Assembly: GCF_003605125.1 (NCBI RefSeq)
Contig: NZ_QPQT01000013.1
Location: forward strand, 1 to 64,000
Reading direction: 5' to 3'
Origin: Shewanella algidipiscicola
Lineage (GTDB): Bacteria > Pseudomonadota > Gammaproteobacteria > Enterobacterales > Shewanellaceae
DNA: 64,000 nt
The notes below the pieces were generated by a model that had not been told where the DNA came from, ran no database searches, and was given only the letters and a program-made list of their open reading frames with translations. Position 1 is the stretch's first letter, and each line of letters opens with the position of its first letter. The position numbers and the translations under genes were made by a program. Shown piece after piece: positions 9,204 through 19,303 of the stretch.

Positions 9204-10159
9204 TCGAATTCAACCCTTATAGTATTTGTTAACTGACGATAAGCATTAGTGAGAGAACCACCACCTATAGGAACGCCATTCTTGTCAAACGAACTCAGCT
9301 TGAAAACACCTGACGCGTCTATATGCGCAAAGCCTTGCAGGTCGCTCTCTTTCTGAAGGCCGATAGCAGTGACAAATTGATTTTTGTAATCAGAGCTTAT
9401 AGATACCCTCATACTTTTTGTCGTTGAGCTTCGACTGTCGACAATTTCTTTTAATTTACTTAGTGTTACATCATCGATTTTTTTACCGAACCCCACTGGT
9501 ACCTCTGGTAAAATCAGAAACTCATCAGCACCTAGCTCCTTGCACAGTTCCAAGGCATTTGGTAAGTCGTCAATAGTTTTACTGTTAACTACGTAATTTA
9601 TCCCAAATGGGATACGCCCTTTCAATAATTCTAAATTGCTTAACAGCTGCTTAAATGGTCTCTTCCTTATAGACTCATAATTACTATAAGTTCCATCCAT
9701 ACTTACTCGAATAAAGTTCACATGACTTTTTAGCTGAGATATTAGTTCAGGAGTTAAACTATGACCATGCGTTGTAAAGCTAATTGCTAGCTTGGTTTCT
9801 TCTTGTCCAAACTGGCAAAGTTCAACCAAGCCTTCATGCAATGTTGGCTCACCTCCACCAAAGCCGATACCAAACACACCCATACTATCCATTTCAAGCA
9901 ACCAATCTTTTACTCTACTTTTATCCAGAGTTGAACGATGCTTCGGCGCATAACAATGCGCACACCTCAAGTCACAGTCATTAGTAAGTGCGATAGAAAC
10001 CTGCCTAGGACTAGGAGTCCAATCGGACTCAGGTGGGATTTCATCATCTAGAAGTATGTTAAGTCCATTTTGGCGGCTAAATAAGTGGACACCATCAGGC
10101 CCCTTTCTAATTTTTAACTCGTTGTGTTGGGTAACATCATTTTTATTCTTTATATACAA
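9200..10159 (-). CDS. Radical SAM protein (PqqE/SPASM-like core, no auxiliary cluster)
   Basis: 319 aa from a TTG at 10159. No ATG in this frame precedes the radical SAM core, and AAGG lies 13 bases upstream, so the exact start is uncertain. The [4Fe-4S] motif is CDLRCAHC (Cys62, Cys66, Cys69), the SAM-binding GGGEP is at 101-105, and VSMDG lies at 152-156. The core resembles peptide-modifying radical SAM enzymes. The C-terminus (IDASGVFKL, then GVPIGGGSLTNAY) has the spacing of a SPASM tail but no cysteine after residue 206, so auxiliary clusters are absent. First gene of the operon with the 130-aa protein and the STAND NTPase. The reaction is unknown; it does not look like viperin. Confidence 0.8.
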   Translation of the reverse strand: MYIKNKNDVTQHNELKIRKGPDGVHLFSRQNGLNILLDDEIPPESDWTPSPRQVSIALTNDCDLRCAHCYAPKHRSTLDKSRVKDWLLEMDSMGVFGIGFGGGEPTLHEGLVELCQFGQEETKLAISFTTHGHSLTPELISQLKSHVNFIRVSMDGTYSNYESIRKRPFKQLLSNLELLKGRIPFGINYVVNSKTIDDLPNALELCKELGADEFLILPEVPVGFGKKIDDVTLSKLKEIVDSRSSTTKSMRVSISSDYKNQFVTAIGLQKESDLQGFAHIDASGVFKLSSFDKNGVPIGGGSLTNAYRQLTNTIRVEFE

Positions 10160-10230
10160 AGTTTATCCAATACCTTAAATGGTTAGATCGCAGTGCAATA
10201 TCAGCAGAAGATGAAACTGAATCGCTACCG

Positions 10231-10248
10231 ACAGAGTAGTCACTCTGT
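10231..10248. promoter_or_regulatory. 18-bp perfect palindrome upstream of the accessory operon
   Basis: ACAGAGT-AGTC-ACTCTGT is a perfect inverted repeat (7-bp arms, 4-bp spacer) 72-89 bp upstream of the radical SAM start. A TTGACC that could serve as -35 lies just beyond it at 10265-10270 on the minus strand, which would place the palindrome over the -10 region. It could be an operator for the operon or a leader hairpin. No dedicated regulator gene is present in the operon. Confidence 0.35.
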
Positions 10249-10299
10249 AGCATTACTAAAATTTGGTCAACTTTAAGCTTGCAGAATTAGTTACCAGTA

Positions 10300-11065
10300 G
10301 CACGGATAAAACGAAAAGGGACAAAAGCTTCTTAGCTTTTAACTCTGAATCCACACCAAATAAAGTCAAATCGAAGAGGCGTTAGAGATAGGTGTAAGCG
10401 CGGTTTTGGCCTTCGAAATCATGGATGATTTCGCAGAGCCCACACGGACGTGCTTGCGGCGAGCCAAAAGAGCGCTTGCACATTCCCCGCCGGGCAGGCG
10501 ATTAATAACAGTGAAGGTTCGACCTTCAAACACACTTTCCAAAAAGATTTAGCCGAACGCTACTAAAGCTAATCCAAAAAATGCTAAACCTTCATTCCAA
10601 GGCCTGCACACTTTGGGGCATAACCAAGTTAGCTTTGAACTAGCAGCTCACACCAAGTGCAGCCAAATCGATGAAACGTTCGATACCAAGTGTAAACGCG
10701 GCTGCGGCCCTTGCCAGCAGGGATGCTGGCGTAGAGCCCACAAGGATGGCTCACAACGATATCCCTATCTAAAAGCCAGTTCGACAAAATATATCCATAT
10801 ACAAAAGCCAGTTCGACATCCTTGTCTCTCGTTCACGAGTATATGGCTGTCGCCAAGCTCACCCTGTCTCTCGTCGTGGGCTCGAAGCTACGCTTCACTC
10901 ACAGTGTCGCAGAAGTGTTTGCACATGAGGTCGTTCCTTCACATCCCTGTGATCACGACATTGGTGCTGCCATGCACTGCACCTGCGGCAGGCAATTAGC
11001 TAATGCGAAGGTTAACGCTTAATTAACTCTCACCGCAGGTGATAGGTAGCCATGAAGGTGCGACC
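10300..11065 (+). repeat. Diverged copies of the 292-bp repeat family, inverted orientation
   Basis: The reverse complement of the 3881-4656 unit is recognisable here: CAAATCGAAGAG followed by a G+C-rich GTGTAAGCGCGG and TGGCCTTCGAAATCATGGATGATTTCGCAGAGCCCAC-like stretch from 10367. A second, poorer unit begins with CAAATCGATGAA at 10664 (about 297 bp later) and carries AAGTGTAAACGCGG. A third trace ends in ACCTGCGGCAGGCAATTA near 10981-11000. ORFs across it are low-complexity by-products of the repeat. This stretch fills the gap between the accessory operon and gltD, so the operon is bracketed by inverted copies of one repeat family. Confidence 0.65.
10771..10818 (+). repeat. Short direct repeat, period 32 bp
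   Basis: AAAAGCCAGTTCGACA occurs at 10771-10786 and again at 10803-10818, separated by ATATATCC-containing sequence. It lies inside the diverged repeat region to the right of the accessory operon and may mark a small duplication or rearrangement there. Confidence 0.8.
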
Positions 11066-11092
11066 TTCAAAACCTGCCTCGTTTCACGAGGC

Positions 11093-11130
11093 AAAAAAAA
11101 GCACTTTAACTTCATTCAAAGTTAAAGTGC
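11093..11130 (-). terminator. Intrinsic terminator of gltBD
   Basis: A perfect 12-bp stem (GCACTTTAACTT / AAGTTAAAGTGC) with a six-base loop is followed on the minus strand by eight T residues, 36 bp past the gltD stop. A second hairpin (TGCCTCG / CGAGGCA) lies just beyond. Confidence 0.9.
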
Positions 11131-11165
11131 CAATCACAAGTAACCCTTTGCAGTCAGCCTAACGG

Positions 11166-12581
<1,416 letters not shown>

Positions 12582-15500
12582 TTACCCCGCTACTACTGAA
12601 AGTGCTGTATCCGATTGCTCGAGTCGTAACAGATCATTAAGCGCAATATTTTTCGGCTTAACCAATACGAAGCAATCGATCCAGTTTTCAAAATCATTTA
12701 ATAACATCTTAGCGTGTTCACTGCCGGTTTCGGCCAAATGTTCCTCTATCAGGCCTTTAAGATGTTGCTGTTGAATGGCCGAGTCGACCTTATGGGTGTC
12801 GACCATGTCGGTATTCACGCGGCGGTTGAAGTGGCCGAAGCGATCAAACACGTAGGCAAATCCGCCGGTCATCCCCGCGCCAAAGTTAACCCCTGTCTTA
12901 CCCAGCACCAAGACGATGCCGCCGGTCATGTATTCACAGCCGTTATCGCCAACGCCCTCGACGACGGCAATCGCGCCAGAGTTACGTACGCCAAAACGTT
13001 CACCCGCTTGGCCAGCTGCAAACAGCTTACCGCCGCTAGCACCGTAGAGGCAGGTGTTACCGATAATGACGCTTTTTTCGCTTTGGAACATGCTGCCAAT
13101 AGCCGGATAGATGGTGATCTTGCCACCAGACATACCTTTACCAACATAGTCGTTAGCATCGCCACACAGATTGAGCGACAGCCCGGGGGCGTTCCATACC
13201 CCAAAGCTTTGGCCTGCACTGCCGCTAAAGTTGAGCTTGATGGGGGCCTTGGCCCCTTTAAGGCCAACGGTCGTGGCAATATGGCCTGAAAGTGCGGCGC
13301 CTACAGAGCGGTCGGTGTTGTTGATCTCAAAGCGGCCTTCAAAAGGTTCGCCTTGCTCAACCGCCGTTTTAGCGGCTGCCACAATCGCTTGGTTGAGTTC
13401 GCCTTTATCCGCCGTGGGGTTGGTCTCCTGCCACGTGAGTGCACAACCTGTGGGCACGACGGGTTTATGTAAAATGGCCGACAGATCTAACTGTTGCTGC
13501 TTAGGCGTTGTGCCTTCAAGGGCACTGAGCCACTCGCTACGGCCGACAAGTTGTTCAAATTCGGTGACGCCTAAGGCGGCCATCCATTCACGAATTTCTT
13601 GGGCCATAAACTCAAAGTAGGTCATCACCCGCTCTGGCAAGCCGTGATAGTGGTTATCTCGCAGTTGTTTATTTTGCGTGGCAACACCGGTCGCGCAGTT
13701 GTTTAGGTGGCAGATACGCAGGTATTTACACCCTAGCGCTATCATGGGCACGGTACCAAAACCAAAGGTTTCAGCTCCGAGCAGTGCCGCTTTAATCACA
13801 TCTGTGCCGGTTTTGAGCCCGCCATCGACCTGGAGACGAATTTTATGGCGTAAGCCATTAGCTACCAGCGACTGATGCACTTCGGCAAGCCCTAGCTCCC
13901 ATGGGCTACCAGCATATTTCACCGAAGTGATAGGGCTGGCGCCGGTACCGCCATCGTAGCCTGAGATGGTGATCATATCGGCGTAGGCTTTAGCAACGCC
14001 GGTGGCAATGGTGCCCACGCCGGGTTCTGATACCAGTTTGACCGAGATCATCGCCTTAGGGTTGATCTGTTTTAGGTCAAATATCAGCTGGGCCAAATCT
14101 TCAATCGAGTAGATATCATGATGTGGCGGCGGCGAAATCAGCGTGACACCTGGGCGGGCATTACGCAGCGCAGCAATTTCGACGCTGACCTTATCACCCG
14201 GTAGCTGTCCACCTTCACCAGGTTTGGCACCTTGAGCCACCTTAATCTGTAGCACTTCGGCGTTAACTAAGTAGTGCGCGGTCACGCCAAAACGCCCCGA
14301 GGCAATTTGCTTAATGGCTGAGTTGCGCTCCGAGTTAAAGCGGCGTGGATCTTCGCCGCCTTCGCCAGAATTTGAGCGCCCACCAAGACGGTTCATGGCG
14401 ACAGCTAGCGCTTCATGGGCTTCTGGGCTAAGCGCCCCGATACTCATGGCGGCGCTGTCAAAGCGTGGGTAGAGGGTTTGTGCGGCTTCGACGGTATCGA
14501 TATTGACCGGGCTTTGGCTGGCGTTCACTTTCAACAGGTCACGCAGGGTCGCCACGGGTCTGTCATCCACCAGTTGGGTAAAGCGTTTATAACCTTGGTA
14601 ATCCTTATCGCGTAAGCAGGCTTGCAGGGTATTGACCACATCAGGGTTGAAACAGTGGTATTCGCCGCCTTCAACATACTTAAGCAGCCCACCTTGAGGC
14701 AGCGGTTGGTGTGGCTGGAACGCCCGTTTTTGCAGCTTCTGTTGATCTTGCTCTAGCAGGTCAAAGTTGGCCCCTTCGATACGGCTAATCACGCCATTGA
14801 AGCACAAGTCGACCACGCTCGATGATAAGCCTACCGCTTCAAACTGCTGACTGCAGCGATAAGAGCCTACTGTGCTGATGCCCATCTTAGACATGATCTT
14901 GCGCAGGCCTTTGTCTATGCCTTGGCGGAAGTTGAGCATTAAGCGCTGGGTTTCGCTGATCCCACGTGTTGCGGCCAGAGCTGAGATGCTCTCGTAGGCC
15001 AAATAGGGATAGATGGCGGTGGCCCCAAAGCCAAGCAATACCGCAAAGTGATGTGGATCGCGCGCCGATGCGGTTTCAACAATGATGTTTGTGTCGCAGC
15101 GTAAGCTTTTGTCGACTAATACCTTTTGTACTGCGCCCACCGCCATGGCGGCTGGGATCACTTGCTTGCGCTTGTCGGTGGCTCGGTCTGATAAAATGAG
15201 CAGCGTGGTGCCGGTGCGGGCTAAGCGCTCAGCTTCATCGCAGATGCGAATGATGGCGGCTTCTAGCCCCTCAGACAGATCATAATTAAGGTCAACGGTC
15301 TTGGCGCGATAGTTACTCGAGTCTAAGGCTAATAGCTGATTGAAATCACTGAAGAGCAAAATAGGTGAGTTAAACATCACTCGATAGGCATGGCCTGTGG
15401 TTTCGTTAAACAGGTTTTGTTCGCGGCCAATACAGGTGGCAAGCGACATCACATGTTTTTCGCGCAGTGGATCGATAGGGGGATTGGTGACCTGAGCAAA

Positions 15501-17030
15501 CTTTTGCCTAAAATAGTCATACAGGGTGCGTGATTGCTTCGATAACACCGCCATTGGGGTGTCATCACCCATGGAGCCTGTGGCCTCTTCGCCTTTATCG
15601 GCGAGCACCCAAATTACCTGTTCGAGCTCTTCGCGTGAATAACCAAATTGCTTTTGGTATTGCACTAAAGTGTCGGCTGAAAACTCGCAAACCCCTTGAG
15701 CTTCAACTGGCATCTGCTCGGCAGGGATCAAGGTTTGGCTGTTTTTGGCCATCCACTCTTTGTAGGGATGGCGACGCTTGAGATCGTTATCGATTTCAAA
15801 TGAGGAGTAGAGCTGACCGTTAAGAGTGTCGAGTACCAATAGTTCACCCGGGCCTACGCGGCCTTTTTCGACTACTTCGTCGGGGGCGTAATCCCAAATA
15901 CCAATCTCAGAGGCGAGGGTTAAAATACGATCTTTGGTGATCACATAACGCGAGGGGCGCAGACCATTACGGTCGACGGCGCAAGCCGCGTGACGCCCAT
16001 TGGTCATGACGATGCCTGCTGGGCCATCCCAAGGCTCCATATGCATGGAGTTAAAGTCGTAAAACGCCTTGAGCTCATCATCCATCTCTGGATTACTCTG
16101 CCAAGCGGGTGGGATCAGTAAGCGCATGGCGCGGTACAGATCCATGCCGCCAGCTAATAGCATTTCGAGCATATTATCCAGTGAGGAGGAGTCTGAGCCT
16201 GTCTCGTTGACAAAGGGCGCCGCTTGCTGCAGATCGGGCAGCAAAGGCGCATTGAACTTATAAGCGCGCGCTCGTGCCCATTGGCGGTTACCAGTAATGG
16301 TATTGATTTCGCCGTTGTGGGCTAAATAACGAAACGGTTGTGCCAATGGCCACTTGGGTGAGGTATTGGTTGAAAAGCGTTGATGAAATAGGCAAATAGA
16401 GCTTTGCAGGCGGATGTCGGCCAGATCTGGGTAGAAGGCTGGCAGATCTGCAGGCATCATTAACCCTTTGTAGACGATGACTTGGCCTGAAAGGCTGGCA
16501 ACATAAAAATCTTTGCAGTCGCTCATCTGCTGTTCAAGACGGCGACGCGCCATATAGAGGCGTCGTTCTAAATCTTTTTCACGCCAGCCGATAGGGGCGT
16601 TAATTAATACTTGCCAGATCTGTGGTTGGCTCGCTTGGCCAATTGGCCCCAGTACGTCGGCATCAACCGGGACTTCACGCCAACCGGCAACACTTAAGGT
16701 TTCTTTTTCTAATTCACGTTCGAGTAAGTGTTTAGTTTGTGCTGCTAGTTGTTCATCTTGGCTTAAAAACAGCATACCTACCGCGAATTTACGGCTAAGG
16801 TGCCAGTCATTTTCAGCGGCTATGGCTTCGAAAAATTTAATGGGAAGTTGCATAAGCAAACCACAGCCATCGCCTGTACGGCCGTCTGCAGCAATACCAC
16901 CGCGATGCTTCATACGGTCGAGACCGTGGATCGCAGTTCGTACTATTCTATGGCTGGCTTCGCCATCCATCTGGGCGATTAAGCCAAAGCCACAGTTATC
17001 CCGTTCAAAACTGGGGTGATACAAGCTCAT
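12582..17030 (-). CDS. gltB: Glutamate synthase large subunit
   Basis: 1482 aa, matching E. coli GltB in length and layout. The N-terminal nucleophile amidotransferase domain begins at Cys13 (NCGFGLIA) after a short propeptide; it releases ammonia from glutamine, which is channelled to the FMN/[3Fe-4S] synthase domain. That domain shows SGRFGVTAHYLVNA and KVAQGAKPGEGGQLPG, then ALGCKYLRICHLNNCATG (the Fe-S cysteines, about residues 1110-1127). The C-terminal GXGXG beta-helix (GNTCLYGASGGKLFAAG) is intact. Cytosolic; forms GOGAT with GltD encoded 6 bp downstream. The 478-bp upstream gap is shared with yhcC. Confidence 0.98.
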   Translation of the reverse strand: MSLYHPSFERDNCGFGLIAQMDGEASHRIVRTAIHGLDRMKHRGGIAADGRTGDGCGLLMQLPIKFFEAIAAENDWHLSRKFAVGMLFLSQDEQLAAQTKHLLERELEKETLSVAGWREVPVDADVLGPIGQASQPQIWQVLINAPIGWREKDLERRLYMARRRLEQQMSDCKDFYVASLSGQVIVYKGLMMPADLPAFYPDLADIRLQSSICLFHQRFSTNTSPKWPLAQPFRYLAHNGEINTITGNRQWARARAYKFNAPLLPDLQQAAPFVNETGSDSSSLDNMLEMLLAGGMDLYRAMRLLIPPAWQSNPEMDDELKAFYDFNSMHMEPWDGPAGIVMTNGRHAACAVDRNGLRPSRYVITKDRILTLASEIGIWDYAPDEVVEKGRVGPGELLVLDTLNGQLYSSFEIDNDLKRRHPYKEWMAKNSQTLIPAEQMPVEAQGVCEFSADTLVQYQKQFGYSREELEQVIWVLADKGEEATGSMGDDTPMAVLSKQSRTLYDYFRQKFAQVTNPPIDPLREKHVMSLATCIGREQNLFNETTGHAYRVMFNSPILLFSDFNQLLALDSSNYRAKTVDLNYDLSEGLEAAIIRICDEAERLARTGTTLLILSDRATDKRKQVIPAAMAVGAVQKVLVDKSLRCDTNIIVETASARDPHHFAVLLGFGATAIYPYLAYESISALAATRGISETQRLMLNFRQGIDKGLRKIMSKMGISTVGSYRCSQQFEAVGLSSSVVDLCFNGVISRIEGANFDLLEQDQQKLQKRAFQPHQPLPQGGLLKYVEGGEYHCFNPDVVNTLQACLRDKDYQGYKRFTQLVDDRPVATLRDLLKVNASQSPVNIDTVEAAQTLYPRFDSAAMSIGALSPEAHEALAVAMNRLGGRSNSGEGGEDPRRFNSERNSAIKQIASGRFGVTAHYLVNAEVLQIKVAQGAKPGEGGQLPGDKVSVEIAALRNARPGVTLISPPPHHDIYSIEDLAQLIFDLKQINPKAMISVKLVSEPGVGTIATGVAKAYADMITISGYDGGTGASPITSVKYAGSPWELGLAEVHQSLVANGLRHKIRLQVDGGLKTGTDVIKAALLGAETFGFGTVPMIALGCKYLRICHLNNCATGVATQNKQLRDNHYHGLPERVMTYFEFMAQEIREWMAALGVTEFEQLVGRSEWLSALEGTTPKQQQLDLSAILHKPVVPTGCALTWQETNPTADKGELNQAIVAAAKTAVEQGEPFEGRFEINNTDRSVGAALSGHIATTVGLKGAKAPIKLNFSGSAGQSFGVWNAPGLSLNLCGDANDYVGKGMSGGKITIYPAIGSMFQSEKSVIIGNTCLYGASGGKLFAAGQAGERFGVRNSGAIAVVEGVGDNGCEYMTGGIVLVLGKTGVNFGAGMTGGFAYVFDRFGHFNRRVNTDMVDTHKVDSAIQQQHLKGLIEEHLAETGSEHAKMLLNDFENWIDCFVLVKPKNIALNDLLRLEQSDTALSVVAG

Positions 17031-17508
17031 ATAAAAACTCCCTAATACTACTAACTAAAACACGTCGGGGAAGTTACGATTGCTATACACCCGAACCAAC
17101 CAAATTAACTTTAGCCTGATAAAAGGTCAATCCAAATTTATGCATAAAAGCTGCTGGGTTGAATGCGGTTTCTAGACATGCTGTAGTAACTTTACGTTAA
17201 CGTTAACTGTAAATTTAATCCTATAACATTATGAATAAAAAGAATTTTGGTATTGGCGCTTATTTTGTTTTACTTATATTTAACAATTTGTCGGGTTGAT
17301 ATTATTTTTGGGAAAGTGATTTTTATTGCAGATACAGTGAATTTTTTAACATGGTGACAAGGGTAACACTATCACTGAGTTAGCCTGTGATATGGCGCTC
17401 GTTTGTGATTGAGGTGAAGGGGGGAGTGAAGCTTGTTTGAGATAGACCAAGGTTTATTGGATTGAGATTAGCTAAAATATCGCGCCATTTATTGATAGAG
17501 ACAACCCT
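17031..17508. other. Divergent promoter region gltB / yhcC
   Basis: An AT-rich 478-bp gap with no plausible gene. It holds the GTTAACGTTAAC palindrome listed separately, a possible ARG-box-like string TATGAATAAAAAGAATT at about 17230-17246 and further A/T tracts. I cannot assign start sites. Confidence 0.5.
17191..17213. promoter_or_regulatory. Palindromic operator-like site upstream of gltB
   Basis: TTTAC, then the fully palindromic GTTAACGTTAAC, then TGTAAA. The near-perfect dyad lies about 160-180 bp upstream of gltB. It resembles the TTTACGTNNACGTAAA-like sites I associate with LiuR-type MerR regulators in Shewanella, but that link is from memory and unverified. Confidence 0.35.
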
Positions 17509-18435
17509 GTGGGACTAGATAGCTACGTAAATACCTTTGGAGTGCAGTGCCGGCAACAGTTTGGCCAGCGGTTAAAAAAGTTAACCATAGATGCCAAATT
17601 TACCTGCCCCAACCGCGATGGTTCACTTGGACGTGGCGGCTGCACCTTCTGCAATGTTGCTTCCTTTAACCACGAACATGGGACGATAGAGACTATCGGC
17701 GAACAATTGGCTCAAGGGCGTGCCCGTGCTCAGGGGAAATCGTCAAAGTTTATCGCTTATTTTCAAGCCTATACCAGTACTTATGATGAATATAAGGTAC
17801 TTAAGCAAAAGTATGATGAAGCGATAAAAGAGAGTGATATTGTCGGCCTATGCGTCGGGACTCGACCTGATTGTGTACCCGATGAGGTGATTGAACTGTT
17901 GGCTCAATATCAACGTCAAGGGCTTGAGGTGTGGTTAGAGTTGGGGTTACAGAGCGCTAATCCGGCAACTTTAAAGCGGATTAATCGTGGCCATGGTTTT
18001 GATGAATATCAAGACACGGTGCACCGCGCAAGGCTTGCGGGGCTTAAGGTATGCACTCACCTGATTCTAGGATTACCGGGTGAAACCCATGAAGATTATA
18101 TCGCGACCCATAAGGCGGTGCTTAGCGTTGGCGTTGATGGGTTAAAGTTGCATCCATTGCATATTGTCGAGGGCAGCACTATGGCCAAGGCTTGGAGAGC
18201 GGGGCGATTACCGCTGCTGTCTCAGGCTGAATATGCTTATAGTGCTGCAGAGTTAATCCGTTTTACTCCAAAGGATGTCGTGTTTCATCGGGTGACGGCT
18301 TACGCTAAAAAACCTATGTTATTGGCACCAGATTGGTGCGGTTTTCGCTGGGATGGGTTGGTTGCTATTGTTGATAACTTAGCCAAAAATGGCGGCCAAG
18401 GTCATTATTTGTCCCAAGCAGCATGTTTATTCTAA
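17509..18435 (+). CDS. yhcC: YhcC-type radical SAM protein (TIGR01212)
   Basis: 308 aa from a GTG at 17509. The cluster cysteines are in CPNRDGSLGRGGCTFC (about residues 31-46), the unusual long-spaced arrangement of the YhcC family, followed by IAYFQAYTSTY and GTRPDC. The reaction of the family is not firmly established. In E. coli the same gene lies between arcB and gltB; here it lies between gltB (divergent) and hptA, which encodes only the Hpt part of ArcB, so the neighbourhood is ancestral. Confidence 0.9.
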   Translation: MGLDSYVNTFGVQCRQQFGQRLKKLTIDAKFTCPNRDGSLGRGGCTFCNVASFNHEHGTIETIGEQLAQGRARAQGKSSKFIAYFQAYTSTYDEYKVLKQKYDEAIKESDIVGLCVGTRPDCVPDEVIELLAQYQRQGLEVWLELGLQSANPATLKRINRGHGFDEYQDTVHRARLAGLKVCTHLILGLPGETHEDYIATHKAVLSVGVDGLKLHPLHIVEGSTMAKAWRAGRLPLLSQAEYAYSAAELIRFTPKDVVFHRVTAYAKKPMLLAPDWCGFRWDGLVAIVDNLAKNGGQGHYLSQAACLF

Positions 18436-18757
18436 ATAGGATTTCAATTCGTCGAGTGATAACGCATCTGCCTTGGCTACAATTTGTTGAATCTCGATTA
18501 AGTGGTTACGGCTTTTGCGGTGCTATTAATCGCTAAAGTGTATTTTTTCAGCGCTATTCGCTATCGCTTATTTGCATAATTTACGCGTTAACAGTAATTA
18601 TTATGCAATAGCTTTAATGTGGTGTTGCTTAGTTGTTAATTGCGGAGCTTTTTTCACGTCTCGTGCTCAAGTTAGTTGCACAGGTCATAATTGGCGGTAT
18701 TATGAAGTGAATGAACAGTATTAGAAAATAAGCATTAAATTTGAGAGGTGTCTTAAT
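18436..18757. other. Intergenic, yhcC to hptA
   Basis: 322 bp of AT-rich sequence. No gene, terminator with a U-run or recognisable operator is apparent. It presumably contains the hptA promoter. Confidence 0.4.
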
Positions 18758-19123
18758 ATGGCGACAGCTGAGTTAGAATCAATTTTGGATCTTAACACTC
18801 TAGAGCAATACTGCAGCGCAATTGGTGCCAGTACCTTGCTAAAAAGTGTCGTCTTATTTGAGCAGCTTATGCCTGAGTATGTCGGCAACTTAGTTAATGC
18901 CAACGCAGCGCAAGATAAAGACACCTTGTGTTCAGAGGCTCATAAATTTAAGGGTGCTGCTGGCTCTGTCGGTCTAAAGCGTATTCAAGAATTTGCTCAG
19001 TTGCTGCAACATGGCGAGTCTCCTGAGTGGCCCGCAAGTCACAACGCTTGGTTACAAGTGATTGTAGATAATGCCAGTGATGATTTAGCCCAGCTAAAAC
19101 AGTATTTACAAGCTAAAGGCTAA
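18758..19123 (+). CDS. hptA: Histidine phosphotransfer protein HptA (Arc system)
   Basis: 121 aa, a single Hpt four-helix domain. The phosphorylated histidine is His62 in SEAHKFKGAAGSVGL. AGAGGTG precedes the ATG. In Shewanella the Arc phosphorelay is split: the hybrid sensor ArcS phosphorylates a separate HptA, which passes phosphate to the response regulator ArcA to control respiratory and TCA genes by redox state. The location next to yhcC-gltBD, where E. coli has arcB ending in an Hpt domain, supports the assignment. Followed by a strong terminator. Confidence 0.92.
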   Translation: MATAELESILDLNTLEQYCSAIGASTLLKSVVLFEQLMPEYVGNLVNANAAQDKDTLCSEAHKFKGAAGSVGLKRIQEFAQLLQHGESPEWPASHNAWLQVIVDNASDDLAQLKQYLQAKG

Positions 19124-19135
19124 CCTTAGCCGATG

Positions 19136-19172
19136 AAAAAGCCCTCGATGAGTCATCATCGGGGGCTTTTTT
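19136..19172 (+). terminator. Intrinsic terminator after hptA
   Basis: AAAAAGCCCTCGATGA pairs with TCATCGGGGGCTTTTTT across a GTCA loop, 12 bp after the hptA stop. A run of T residues follows the stem on the plus strand. Confidence 0.92.
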
Positions 19173-19303
19173 ATGCTAAAAAATTGTCGATAGCGGCGAT
19201 GCTCACAATTTGGGGGAAATACTGCAGCCATCTTGTGAGCGGTTATGTTAGATTAGACTTAAATTGAGTATTTGAATATAAAAACAGGTTGGTAATCGAT
19301 TTT

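Noticed and set aside
9200..10159. Radical SAM gene considered as a prokaryotic viperin
   Set aside because: The cluster motif context (TNDCDLRCAHCYAP) and the SPASM-like tail fit peptide-modifying radical SAM enzymes better, and no nucleotide kinase lies nearby.
10613..10999. 128-codon plus-strand frame right of the accessory operon
   Set aside because: It runs through the diverged intergenic repeat, is rich in Cys, Ser and Pro by composition, and has no ribosome site.
12714..13289. 191-codon plus-strand frame opposite gltB
   Set aside because: Antisense shadow of the conserved GltB C-terminal domain.
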